A stretch of 60,986 nucleotides of DNA from Thermoplasmata archaeon (GCA_027006785.1 JALTFR010000018.1:1-60986); one strand, 5' to 3'. Shown: positions 51,223 to 58,918, counted from the first letter of the stretch. The notes: generated by a model not told the origin, from the letters alone. Numbers and translations are program-made.

Positions 51223-51373
51223 GAGGTTTTGAAAAAAACGAAACTAGCCCTGCACATACGACTGAATCAAACTATAAATCGCACAGGGGGAGGGGGATGT
51301 TGAGGTTTTGAAAAAACCGAAACTACCCCTCAACGCGCGACTGAGCGAAGCGAAGGAGCGCGGGGAGGGGGAT
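51223..51373 (-). repeat. Imperfect tandem repeat behind tRNA-Ser, including its 3' end
   Basis: Plus-strand GAGGTTTTGAAAAAA occurs at 51223 and 51302; CGAAACTA, CCC(C)T and CGACTGA follow in both, and both units end in AGGGGGAT (51291-51298 and 51366-51373, the second inside the tRNA-Ser T arm). The unit is ~75-79 bases. On the transcribed minus strand the order is tRNA-Ser, then unit 2 remainder, then a complete unit carrying a copy of the tRNA tail. No gene is seen in 51125-51358. Confidence 0.75.
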
Positions 51374-51442
51374 TCGAACCCCCGTGGGAATACTCCCAAC
51401 GGATTAGCAATCCGTCGCCTTGCCGGGCTGGGCCATCCCCGC
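51359..51442 (-). tRNA. tRNA-Ser (GCT)
   Basis: 84-base class II tRNA with long variable arm (TTGGGAGTATTCCCAC). Acceptor GCGGGGA pairs with TCCCCGC, the discriminator is G as required for Ser, and the anticodon stem ACGGA/TCCGT encloses TTGCTAA, giving anticodon GCT. T arm GGGGGTTCGAATCCCCC. Confidence 0.95.
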
Positions 51443-51518
51443 ATGCTGTTCTGCGTACTTTTTTAGATTTGATGGGTTTTGGTGGTTGTTTCGTGTATTG
51501 CGAACTTTGGAAAGAAGA

Positions 51519-51839
51519 TCACTCTTCCCTCACGATGTTCTTCTGGCCGCCCTCCTTGTAGACAGTCACAACCATGAATGTCTTGGTTTCCTTGATACCT
51601 TCTATAGAGGGAAGGGTGGTTGTAACAAAGTCCCTGAAAGATGCATAGTTCTTGAAAGCGGCCTTAACAAGCATGTCCACATCGCCTGTTACGAGATAGA
51701 GATCTATTATTTGAGGGAAGTCAGAGACTTTTTCAGCAATCTCGTCTACTTTCTGGGTCTCTACTTTTATACCTATCATACTGCGTACCATATCGTCGCC
51801 GTAATAGCTCGAAAGCAGTTCGTCGTAATCGTCGTTCAT
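51519..51839 (-). CDS. Stand-alone Lrp/AsnC ligand-binding (RAM) domain protein
   Basis: 106 residues without a helix-turn-helix. The RAM/AsnC pattern is clear: MIGIKVETQKVDEIAEKVSD, FPQIIDLYLVTGDVDMLVKA and the strand MVVTVYKEGG, preceded by ~18 acidic N-terminal residues. Such SMRC-type proteins bind amino acids or join with Lrp partners; the ligand is not predictable. A single gene upstream of tRNA-Ser. Confidence 0.82.
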   Translation of the reverse strand: MNDDYDELLSSYYGDDMVRSMIGIKVETQKVDEIAEKVSDFPQIIDLYLVTGDVDMLVKAAFKNYASFRDFVTTTLPSIEGIKETKTFMVVTVYKEGGQKNIVREE

Positions 51840-51891
51840 GATATCACCGGGATTTGGCAGGAATATTGCACTTGGATAAAAGGGTTTTGCA

Positions 51892-52365
51892 CTAGATAAG
51901 GTGTTTCTCGGGGTCGTCCAGTTCCCTGTCGCAGTATACGCACCTAAGCTTCAAAGGATTCACAGATTCCACTATGAATTCGGGTTCTACCGGTTCGTAT
52001 GTATCCAACTCAGTCCGTGCATTGGTTATGCAGTTGGGGTTGGCGCACCGAACTATTCCAACGACGCGCTCCGGCGCCTTTACCGCGCTCTTTTTGACCA
52101 CTTCGTAGTCCCTTATGATATTTATCGTGGCGTGCGGGGCTATGAGGGCTATCTTCTGCAGCTGCTTAGGGTTCAGTTCCTTGTCCTCAACCTTCACGAT
52201 GTCCTTGTACTCGTTCTTCGCGCTCTGCACATGCATTATAACGCTGACCGTGGACTTCACCGTCTCGTCTATGTTCAGTATCTTCAGCACATCCAGTGCC
52301 TTTCCGCTGTCTATGTGGTCTATCACCGTTCCGTTCCTTATCGGCTGAACCTTGAATTCCTTCAC
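51892..52365 (-). CDS. pyrI: Aspartate carbamoyltransferase regulatory chain
   Basis: 157 residues. The N-terminal effector domain (VQPIRNGTVIDHIDSGKALD) and the C-terminal zinc domain with four Cys (CANPNCI and RCVYCDREL) that contacts PyrB are intact. The start is GTG, overlapping the pyrB stop (GTGA). It confers nucleotide control on the first step of pyrimidine synthesis. Confidence 0.96.
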   Translation of the reverse strand: MKEFKVQPIRNGTVIDHIDSGKALDVLKILNIDETVKSTVSVIMHVQSAKNEYKDIVKVEDKELNPKQLQKIALIAPHATINIIRDYEVVKKSAVKAPERVVGIVRCANPNCITNARTELDTYEPVEPEFIVESVNPLKLRCVYCDRELDDPEKHLI

Positions 52366-53300
52366 TCGCTCACCCCCAGAACCAGAGAGAGCAGTGCCAT
52401 CCGCACAGGAACTCCGTTGAATGCCTGCACGAAGTACTTCGCATTGCGCGTCTCATCAACCTCGGGCGCTATTTCGGTCACCCTCGGAAGTGGATGCATG
52501 ATTATCACATCGCTCTTCGCTTTTTCCAGAAGCTCCAGGTCAACCCTGTATGCTCCCGCCACCTTCTCATACTCGGCCATGTCAGGGAACCTCTCCTTCT
52601 GAATTCTGGTCACATATAGCACATCTGAATCGTGCACGGACTCATCCAGGGATGTGTAGATGTGGGGCTCTATTCCGTAGCTGCGCACATCCTTTATCAC
52701 ATGCTCGGGCATCTGAAGCTCGGGTGGAGCGGTGAACGAGAGGTCAGCGCCGAACATGGCGAGGGCATGGGCCAGTGAATGCACGGTCCTTCCGTACTTA
52801 AGGTCGCCCACGAGATTGATGTTCAGCCCGCCTATCTTCCCTTTCTCGCTTCTTATAGTGAAGAGGTCCAGAAGTGTCTGTGTGGGGTGCTGTCCCGCTC
52901 CATCCCCTGCATTTATCACCGGTTTCTCAGAGAACTTTGCGGCAAGCCTTGCGGCTCCTTCTCTGGGGTGCCTCAGGACTATGACATCCGAGTAGGACTC
53001 TGCCATCCTTATTGTGTCAGCAAGGGTCTCTCCCTTTGTGGCCGATGTTCCCTTTGGATTTGCGAAACCCAGCACGCTGCCTCCGAGGCGTAGCATTGCG
53101 CTCTCGAAGCTCAGTTTGGTCCTTGTACTGGGCTCGAAGAAGAAGGCCGCCAGTATCTTACCGTCCAGCAGATTGCTCTTCCTCTCTCCCTTTGCTATCG
53201 GCACCATGTCCTGGGCCAGGTCAAGTATTCCGTTTATCTCATCAACCGTGAAATCCCCTATCGAGACCACATCTCTTCCTTTCATGTCTAGCATATCCAT
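52362..53300 (-). CDS. pyrB: Aspartate carbamoyltransferase catalytic chain
   Basis: About 312 residues. Carbamoyl-phosphate site FFFEPSTRTKLSFESAMLRL, 80s loop GTSATKGETLADTIR, NAGDGAGQHPTQTLLDLFTI and MHPLPRVTEIAPEVDETRNA are all intact. It starts at MDMLDMKGRDVVS or at one of two Met shortly after; no ribosome site is seen, so the message may be leaderless. It is divergent from the small gene at 53398 and co-transcribed with pyrI. Confidence 0.96.
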   Translation of the reverse strand: MDMLDMKGRDVVSIGDFTVDEINGILDLAQDMVPIAKGERKSNLLDGKILAAFFFEPSTRTKLSFESAMLRLGGSVLGFANPKGTSATKGETLADTIRMAESYSDVIVLRHPREGAARLAAKFSEKPVINAGDGAGQHPTQTLLDLFTIRSEKGKIGGLNINLVGDLKYGRTVHSLAHALAMFGADLSFTAPPELQMPEHVIKDVRSYGIEPHIYTSLDESVHDSDVLYVTRIQKERFPDMAEYEKVAGAYRVDLELLEKAKSDVIIMHPLPRVTEIAPEVDETRNAKYFVQAFNGVPVRMALLSLVLGVSE

Positions 53301-53397
53301 CGAAAGTGAAGAGAAAAACGCCATGTAATTAAGGCTTGTGATGTGGATAAGCATCAGGCTTAAAAACCAGATAGATATTGGCTGGATGGAGATTATC

Positions 53398-53616
53398 ATG
53401 AAGCTATATGTGAAGCTCTACTTCAGCAGCGAATCCATATCCCCACTCGAGATAGTGAAGTCCATCAAAGAACTAGGATTCAGACCAGTTGTCGGGGACT
53501 ACGATTTCATGGCAGAGTTCGAGACACCTGAGGAATACGGAGTGCTCGTTGAAAGTCTCCATGAGACCCTTGCAGGAACCAGCACCACATACCGCCTCAC
53601 GACCCGTCCCGAGTGA
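53398..53616 (+). CDS. Small alpha/beta protein, second member of the two-member family (72 aa)
   Basis: 72 residues beginning MKLYVKLYFSSESISPLEIV. It aligns with the protein at 4200-4424 over its whole length (MK-Y-----FS, ---V-SI--LGF-PV-GDYDFM-EF), so the two are paralogues. The start follows GGAG and lies past the TATA-like CTTAAAAACC; the 20 in-frame residues upstream are excluded. Its 3' end overlaps the convergent glycosyltransferase by 20 bases. Function unknown. Confidence 0.75.
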   Translation: MKLYVKLYFSSESISPLEIVKSIKELGFRPVVGDYDFMAEFETPEEYGVLVESLHETLAGTSTTYRLTTRPE

Positions 53617-55183
53617 AAAGATAGACGCTGCCGTGCGCGTCCGAGTATATGAGGTAGCCTGAGTCGAAGTCCTCATCTATTGAGAGCGTGCTGTCCTTCC
53701 ATGAGAAAACGGCGTATTTTGACATCCTGTCGGTGATGAGCACATATTCAGCAGGATAATCTGAGTTCTGAGGGTCCTCGAAGAAAGAGCGGGCGTCGTC
53801 CCAGCTGACATTGTGCTGTCCGAAGGATACCAGCACAGAACTGAGACGATGATCCGTGGTTATGTTCCCCGGAAGACCGGATGCTACGGATATCGCAGGG
53901 ACCTCGTTCCACTCTGTTCCCTCGGTGAAGTTCTGAAGTGCCTGAGGTGGAGGATAACAGGTGAGAGCGCTCCCCACCAGAAGAAGAACCGTTCCCACGG
54001 CGATTGCCCGGGAGCGCGAGGGGCTTGTGCGTAGCAGTATCATAGTAATCCCGATGCCGAACATCAGGGCCATGGGTATGGCCATATATTCCATATGCCT
54101 GAACGGTATGAGCATCTCGCTCTCTGTAAGCCAGCCGAGGAGGGCCGAGATGCCTATTGCAAGCAGTATCATGAGGTTATCCGTGCCCACATGGTGCAGT
54201 TTCATAAGGTATATTCCGGACAATGAGGATATGGACAGCAGGATGAGAGGTATGTAGAATGCGATAGCGTAGGGTTGCACCGGTTCGCCGGTCCCGGGAA
54301 CGCTGAAAAAGAGCATATATGCCAGAATTATGGCTGTTACGGCTAATCCAATGATAACGGGGTATGCCTGCTTCTTTGTCTCCGGTATGGCATGACCGCT
54401 TTCTTCATGAGTAGGTATTATGGCCTCGAGGAGAATGACAGCGGGTATGATGAGGATGGTTCCCGCAAGGAAAAGGTACTGAGGTATGCCTGTTGCAGGG
54501 CCTATGAAAGGATATGCCACCCATCCCCAGTATATTATAAGCAATGTGATGTATTCGATCAGGAAATAGCGGAGGACTCCGCGCTCCCTCCCTCTGTAAA
54601 GCCGGTAAAGATACATCATTCCGAGGCTGAGAAGGAGGATGTAGGATGACATCGGGTGCGTGAATATAAGGGCGATGCCGGTGATGTGGGGGAATAAGCG
54701 CATGCGCAGGTCAGCCCTCTTCTCTATGGTCCAGAATGCGAGAAGCGTTGCCATGAAAAGCACATGCCCCAGAGATTCAGGGGCGGGGTGCGAGTTCTGA
54801 TAGACGAATGGCATTATGACAGCGAGAAAGGCTGCAGAAAGAACTGCGGACCTCGTTCCCATGAACTTCTTTGCGATAAGGAATATGAAAACTATGGAAA
54901 TGAAGGATGAAAAGACGAGGGCCCACGTCGAGTAATGGACCGATATGCCGGATATTGAGGAGAAAGTGGCAGTGAATGCAAAGTAGCCCTGAAAATAGGG
55001 GTATCCCTGCGTCCAGCCGTTATAATCCGGAAGTATGAGGCCTCTGGTCACGATGTTCTTCGTCATCGCTATGTATTCTCCCTCATCCATTCCCCAGAAT
55101 GCGTACCTCTGAAAAGGCACATACATGAGGGCAATGTAGAGAAGTATAATGGCGGTGAGCGCTGAGAGGCCTGACCTTTTCAC
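53597..55183 (-). CDS. Polytopic membrane glycosyltransferase-like protein (PMT/ArnT-like)
   Basis: 528 residues with ~11-12 membrane helices and a soluble C-terminal ~110 residues. An acidic motif in the first outside loop, WGMDEGEYIAMTKNIVTRGL, matches the catalytic DE of GT-C enzymes; SHPAPESLGHVLFMATLLAF and THPMSSYILLL are further conserved spots. GT-C enzymes move sugars from lipid carriers to proteins or lipids on the outer face. The donor and acceptor are unknown. Confidence 0.8.
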   Translation of the reverse strand: MKRSGLSALTAIILLYIALMYVPFQRYAFWGMDEGEYIAMTKNIVTRGLILPDYNGWTQGYPYFQGYFAFTATFSSISGISVHYSTWALVFSSFISIVFIFLIAKKFMGTRSAVLSAAFLAVIMPFVYQNSHPAPESLGHVLFMATLLAFWTIEKRADLRMRLFPHITGIALIFTHPMSSYILLLSLGMMYLYRLYRGRERGVLRYFLIEYITLLIIYWGWVAYPFIGPATGIPQYLFLAGTILIIPAVILLEAIIPTHEESGHAIPETKKQAYPVIIGLAVTAIILAYMLFFSVPGTGEPVQPYAIAFYIPLILLSISSLSGIYLMKLHHVGTDNLMILLAIGISALLGWLTESEMLIPFRHMEYMAIPMALMFGIGITMILLRTSPSRSRAIAVGTVLLLVGSALTCYPPPQALQNFTEGTEWNEVPAISVASGLPGNITTDHRLSSVLVSFGQHNVSWDDARSFFEDPQNSDYPAEYVLITDRMSKYAVFSWKDSTLSIDEDFDSGYLIYSDAHGSVYLFTRDGS

Positions 55184-55266
55184 GACACCGTATAGGCCTC
55201 GAATTAATTAAATTTTGTATTCCCAGCCGGCAAAAACTACAAATACACCCTGAGAAGTGAAGGCGT

Positions 55267-55384
55267 GGATGGGTAGTGCGTAAGTCCTTCCCGACTGCAC
55301 GTATCAAGGACCGTGCCCCAAAATAAAATTCCGGGAGGCGGCGCGTCAGGCTCTTCTGCCTGCCCATCCATCCCTCCGGGGTGA
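55267..55384 (+). ncRNA. Candidate structured RNA / cis-regulatory element before the DUF2721-like gene
   Basis: Long-range helix GGATGGGTA (55267-55275) with TGCCCATCC (55361-55369). Inside are GTCCTT/AAGGAC (55284-55289 with 55306-55311), GTGC/GCAC (55276-55279 with 55297-55300, crossing the former as a pseudoknot) and CAGGC-tcttct-GCCTG (55347-55362). A competing helix CCGGGAGG (55331-55338) with CCTCCGG (55373-55379) reaches GGGGTGA, the ribosome site of the TTG start at 55389. This layout resembles a translational switch. It matches no RNA family I know. Confidence 0.45.
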
Positions 55385-55388
55385 AATA

Positions 55389-55847
55389 TTGAGTGACTAT
55401 GTCGACGTAATATCAAGCGTGCTCGCACCCGTCCTTCTAATCTCGGGCGCAGGGCTTCTTGCACTCTCCATACAGACAAGGTACGGGAGGGTCATCGACA
55501 GGATAAGAGAGTTCGATGCTGAGATAAGGAGCTCATATCCCGATTGTGGCAGTGAGAATATAAAGAAAAGGAGGAAAGAAAGCGTTGTCACTCAAACAAA
55601 GATACTACTCAAAAGGGGAAAATATCTCAGAAATGCCCTGTTTTCTCTCTACCTTGCAGTGCTCTTCGCATCTCTCACCTCATTCATTATCCTCGCTTCA
55701 TTCTTCATCGGAACAGGGGGCGCGGAGATGGCCCTTCTTTCAACAGGTCTTCTTTTCCTTGTGGTAGGCATGGGATACGCAATAGAGGACGTGGCGCTCT
55801 CCTACAGGGCAGTTGAGCTTGAAATAGAACTTGAAGAACTCATCTAG
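55389..55847 (+). CDS. DUF2721-like membrane protein
   Basis: 152 residues from TTG, 4 bases after GGGGTGA. Three predicted membrane helices: VLAPVLLISGAGLLALSIQ, LYLAVLFASLTSFIILASFF and ALLSTGLLFLVVGMGYAI, with a conserved cytoplasmic segment RYGRVIDRIREFD and KRGKYLRNALFSLYLA. The pattern fits DUF2721. Role unknown. The coding end overlaps the convergent Drg gene by 4 bases. Confidence 0.75.
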   Translation: MSDYVDVISSVLAPVLLISGAGLLALSIQTRYGRVIDRIREFDAEIRSSYPDCGSENIKKRRKESVVTQTKILLKRGKYLRNALFSLYLAVLFASLTSFIILASFFIGTGGAEMALLSTGLLFLVVGMGYAIEDVALSYRAVELEIELEELI

Positions 55848-56944
55848 TTCCGGATGATTATGCTTATTATGTCCCCGTCCTCAAGGACATGGTTCAGCCC
55901 TACCTGCTGGCCGTCGAACTTGGCGCTCTTCCCCCAGACCTTTGCATACCTGAACTTCTCCACGAAATCACGGTGTATGGAGTTGCAGACCATCTCCACC
56001 GTTGAACCCCTCTTCACAACAAGAGGCTCTTCTAGGTCAGCCTTTCCACCCTTCGGCTTCAGGTAGATGTTCATAAGGTCAAGATTCTCATATATGGCTT
56101 CCTTCAGTTCCTCCATACCGATGTCTTTCTCTGCAGATATAGGAACCACATTCCAGCCGGAGAATCTCTTCTTCAGTTTGTCAATATATTCAGGAGTCAC
56201 CAAATCTATCTTGTTCAGCACGACAAAGGCCCGGGTGTATACACGATTCCCCGCGAGATAATCTATGAGGTCTTCAGGCTCTATGTCCTCCCTTATGACA
56301 AGGGTTCCGTTGACAATACCATATTCCTTCAGTATATCTTCGGCGAGGCTAACATCCATCCTCGTGAGCTCCACGGTGGTGTTTATTGTAAGTCCACCAC
56401 GCTCCGCCTTTATCAGATTGATGTCTGCGGGCTTCTTATTCAGCCTTATGGCAGCGCTCTCCAGTTCATCCACGAGAACATCCACATTGGTCTCGAAGAC
56501 ATCTATGTTCAGTAGTATGAGGTCAACATTTCGGGCCACAGATATGACCTCTCTTCCCCTCCCCTTGCCTCTGGCCGCACCCCTTATTATTCCGGGCATA
56601 TCCAGTATCTGTATCTTGGCGCTCCGGTACTCCATAACTCCAGGGACTATGTCCAGGGTGGTGAACTGATAGGCTCCGACCTCGCTCTCCGCATTCGTCA
56701 GCCTGTTGAGGAGCGTGCTCTTTCCGACGCTCGGAAAACCGACAAGGCCCACTGTAGCATTGCCCGATTTCTTGACGGCATACCCTTTGCCTCCGCCCTG
56801 GGATGCCTTTCTCTTCTCGACCTGCTCCTTGAGGTAGGCTATCCTAGCCTTCAGCCTTCCGATATGGTGCTGCGTGGCCTTGTTGTACTCGGTCTTCGAT
56901 ATCTCGTCCTCGAGCTCCTTTATTCGCTCCTCGATGGTCGCCAT
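55844..56944 (-). CDS. drg: Drg/Rbg-type GTPase (Obg-HflX superfamily)
   Basis: 366 residues from MATIEERIKELEDEI. An N-terminal coiled coil with KNKATxHH-type NKATQHHIGRLKARIAYLKE is followed by the G domain: G1 VGFPSVGKSTLLNRL, G3 ILDMPGIIRGAARGKGRG, G4 VLNKIDLV. A C-terminal TGS domain ends HVLEDGDIISIIIR. It is a conserved translation-associated GTPase of archaea and eukaryotes. The TATA-like CTTTAAATAAAG lies ~25 bases upstream. Confidence 0.94.
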   Translation of the reverse strand: MATIEERIKELEDEISKTEYNKATQHHIGRLKARIAYLKEQVEKRKASQGGGKGYAVKKSGNATVGLVGFPSVGKSTLLNRLTNAESEVGAYQFTTLDIVPGVMEYRSAKIQILDMPGIIRGAARGKGRGREVISVARNVDLILLNIDVFETNVDVLVDELESAAIRLNKKPADINLIKAERGGLTINTTVELTRMDVSLAEDILKEYGIVNGTLVIREDIEPEDLIDYLAGNRVYTRAFVVLNKIDLVTPEYIDKLKKRFSGWNVVPISAEKDIGMEELKEAIYENLDLMNIYLKPKGGKADLEEPLVVKRGSTVEMVCNSIHRDFVEKFRYAKVWGKSAKFDGQQVGLNHVLEDGDIISIIIRN

Positions 56945-57047
56945 CTGCCTGCCTATCAAAAGCTTTATTTAAAGGTTTGAGGATGGGAGAGCGCAAAGGA
57001 TATATGCAGGTTCGATTTACGCCTGCTTACTCGCATCCGGACATATT

Positions 57048-57121
57048 GGGCCAGTAGCTCAGCTAGGTGGAGCGGCGGACTCTTAATCCGTTGGCCGGGG
57101 GTTCGAATCCCTCCTGGCCCG
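57048..57121 (+). tRNA. tRNA-Lys (CTT)
   Basis: 74-base cloverleaf: acceptor GGGCCAG with CTGGCCC, discriminator G, T arm CCGGGGGTTCGAATCCCTCC. The anticodon stem GCGGA/TCCGT encloses CTCTTAA, giving anticodon CTT. A TATA-like AGGATATATGC lies ~45 bases upstream. Confidence 0.95.
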
Positions 57122-57163
57122 CTAATCCATTATCGAATCGTTATGGATTCGTCAATACGATCG

Positions 57164-57202
57164 AAACCGTTTACTCCGTCTGTGCAGGGGTAGCCAAGCC
57201 AG
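57164..57202 (+). repeat. Duplicated 5' end and leader of tRNA-Leu
   Basis: 39 bases at 57164-57202 repeat at 57302-57340 with a single mismatch. The second copy is the leader (AAACCGTTTACTCC) plus the first 19 bases of the functional tRNA-Leu; the first copy stops after GCAGGGGTAGCCAAGCCAG. The offset is 138 bases, the same as between two tRNA-Gln 3' copies. Confidence 0.85.
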
Positions 57203-57230
57203 AGTCCGGGCCTTTTCTTCGGGCCGGTCT

Positions 57231-57294
57231 GCGCTGGCTCGCCCTCTGAAGAAAAGCACCGGATGGAAAAGAAGCTCGGGTTCACCTGCTCGCC
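57231..57294 (+). repeat. tRNA-linked repeat, copy 2
   Basis: Aligns with the minus strand of 2459-2518 next to tRNA-Pro: GCGCTGGCTC, CCCTC, A/G-rich stretch, CACCGGATG, A/G-rich stretch, TCGGGT and CCTGCTC. It lies in the 138-base unit that separates the two copies of the tRNA-Leu 5' end. Pairing between CTTTTCTTC before it and GAAGAAAAG within it is possible. Confidence 0.6.
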
Positions 57295-57321
57295 GGCCGA
57301 TAAACCGTTTACTCCCTCTGT

Positions 57322-57405
57322 GCAGGGGTAGCCAAGCCAGGTCAACGGCGCCAGATTCAGGGTCTGGTCCTCAGTGGTTCAAGGGTTCGAATCCCTTCCC
57401 CTGCA
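57322..57405 (+). tRNA. tRNA-Leu (CAG)
   Basis: 84-base class II tRNA with variable arm (GGTCCTCAGTGGTTC). Acceptor GCAGGGG with CCCCTGC, discriminator A, T arm AAGGGTTCGAATCCCTT. The anticodon stem CCAGA/TCTGG encloses TTCAGGG, giving anticodon CAG. Confidence 0.95.
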
Positions 57406-57439
57406 CTCGCTCTTTACCCTCGCTCGTGCAGTTGCCTTC

Positions 57440-57634
57440 GACTCTTTTCTGAAGAAAAGAGTCTTAGCGAGTAACGATAGTTATGAGCCTGCCTTCTGAA
57501 AGAAGGCTTGGTTGCAGAGGCGTAACTCTGCTCTCATGGACTTTTCAAAGAAAAGTCTTTCCGAGGAACGATAGTTCTGAGACTGCCTTCCAAAGGAAGG
57601 CTTGGCCGCAAAAATATTCCATATTTTTGCTCGT
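57440..57634 (+). repeat. Modular multi-hairpin array B (two tandem four-hairpin units)
   Basis: Unit 1 (57440-57538): GACTCTTTTC/GAAAAGAGTC, TAAC-GATA-GTTA, GCCTTCT/AGAAGGC, GCAGAG-gcgtaa-CTCTGC. Unit 2 (57539-57634): GACTTTTC/GAAAAGTC, GAAC-GATA-GTTC, GCCTTCC/GGAAGGC and a perfect 10-bp stem GCAAAAATAT/ATATTTTTGC. The linkers are nearly equal between units (TTAGCGAG and TTTCCGAG; TGAGCCT and TGAGACT; TTGGTT and TTGGCC). It lies between tRNA-Leu and the hisS promoter. Confidence 0.85.
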
Positions 57635-57712
57635 CCTGCCCCCGCACCATATTTTAAGTTCAATCTACGAACTTCTACCAAAGCCATTTATATCTCTCTC
57701 TGATGACCCATT

Positions 57713-58918
57713 ATGTTCGAGCGCCCGAGAGGAACCCGTGATTTCGGACCTGAGGAGATGGCAGAGCGCAGGAAGCTTGAGAATATCCTGAGAAGGACCT
57801 TTGAGAGCTATGGATATCATGAAGTGATGACACCCACATTCGAGCATGCCGAATTGTTTGTGGAGCGCTCCGGCCCGGGAATACTGGATGAAATGTATAC
57901 CTTCAAGGACAAGGGTGGAAGGGAACTCTCGCTTCGGCCCGAACTTACGGCACCTGTCATGAGGTTCTACGCTCAGGATATGCAACGCTCCCCTAAACCC
58001 CTGAAATTGTACTACTTCGGCCCTGCCTTCAGGTATGAAAGACCTCAAAAAGGGAGATACCGCGAGTTCTGGCAGATGGGCCTCGAACTGATAGGTGCGG
58101 ATACTCCGCAGGCGACGGCGGAGATGATATCTGTGGCCTATGATTCTATGAAGAATGCGGGGCTCAAGAACTTCAGGCTCAGGATAGGTGATGTTAAGAT
58201 CCTTAAGAACTTCCTTGACAGCATCGGAAAGAACGACAGGGACACCATGAGAGCAATAGACAAGAGGGATACAGAACTTCCGGATGAGATAATGGAATTC
58301 ATTTCAATGAATAATCCCGAAGAACTTGAGAATCATGGTCCCGAGGACGAGGTGGAGCATTACAGGAATGTCCTGGACCTTCTCTCATCGGCAGGGGTTG
58401 AGTATGTGATGGACCTCGGGATAGCGAGGGGGCTGGATTACTACACCGGAGTCGTCTTTGAGATAGAAGCGCCCGAACTGGGTGCTGAGAAGCAGATATG
58501 CGGCGGCGGAGAATACAGGCTTGCGGAACTCTTCGGCGCCCAGCCGGTCGCCACCTCCGGATTCGCCATAGGCTTCGACAGAACCCTTCTCGCTCTGAAA
58601 AAAGATGGATTCAAGGCGGAACTGAAAGGGCCGGATGCCTATGTCATAGGGTCAAAGGAGACAATATCCGAGGCCTTCGCGCTCGCCAGAAAGATGAGAA
58701 ATGCGGGTTGCATCGTTGAGATGGAACTCACCGGAAAGGGCATGGGCAAGGCGCTCAAGAAAGCCTCCTCCATAGGTTCAAAATACGCTGTGCTCGTAGG
58801 TGAGGATGAGGTTGAGAGCGGAGAATATACCATAAAGGACCTGTCCAGCGGGGAACAGAGGAAAATGCCCCTTGAAGAACTTCTCTCTCTATGCCCTTCC
58901 GACAAGGAAGGCTATTAA
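57713..58918 (+). CDS. hisS: Histidine--tRNA ligase
   Basis: 401-residue class II synthetase. RPRGTRDFGPEEM opens the protein; motif 2 is FGPAFRYERPQKGRYREFWQ; the histidine motif is ARGLDYYTGVVFEIEAPELG; motif 3 is FAIGFDRTLLALKK; a C-terminal anticodon domain follows. A TATA-like CATTTATATC lies ~25 bases upstream, so the mRNA is probably leaderless. Its last 30 bases overlap the convergent prenyltransferase. Confidence 0.96.
   Translation: MFERPRGTRDFGPEEMAERRKLENILRRTFESYGYHEVMTPTFEHAELFVERSGPGILDEMYTFKDKGGRELSLRPELTAPVMRFYAQDMQRSPKPLKLYYFGPAFRYERPQKGRYREFWQMGLELIGADTPQATAEMISVAYDSMKNAGLKNFRLRIGDVKILKNFLDSIGKNDRDTMRAIDKRDTELPDEIMEFISMNNPEELENHGPEDEVEHYRNVLDLLSSAGVEYVMDLGIARGLDYYTGVVFEIEAPELGAEKQICGGGEYRLAELFGAQPVATSGFAIGFDRTLLALKKDGFKAELKGPDAYVIGSKETISEAFALARKMRNAGCIVEMELTGKGMGKALKKASSIGSKYAVLVGEDEVESGEYTIKDLSSGEQRKMPLEELLSLCPSDKEGY

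Noticed and set aside
55267-55384. 7S (SRP) RNA, RNase P RNA or 5S rRNA
   Set aside because: It lacks the SRP helix-8 GGAA loop with its AGCAG side, the RNase P core elements and the 5S pairing pattern, and is much shorter than the first two.
57067-57249. 60-residue open frame across tRNA-Lys
   Set aside because: It reads through the tRNA gene and the duplicated tRNA-Leu 5' end; no protein is expected.
57440-57634. Possible CRISPR array
   Set aside because: Units are hairpins of different sequence with short fixed linkers; there are no identical repeats of 25-37 bases, no even spacers and no cas genes in the window.
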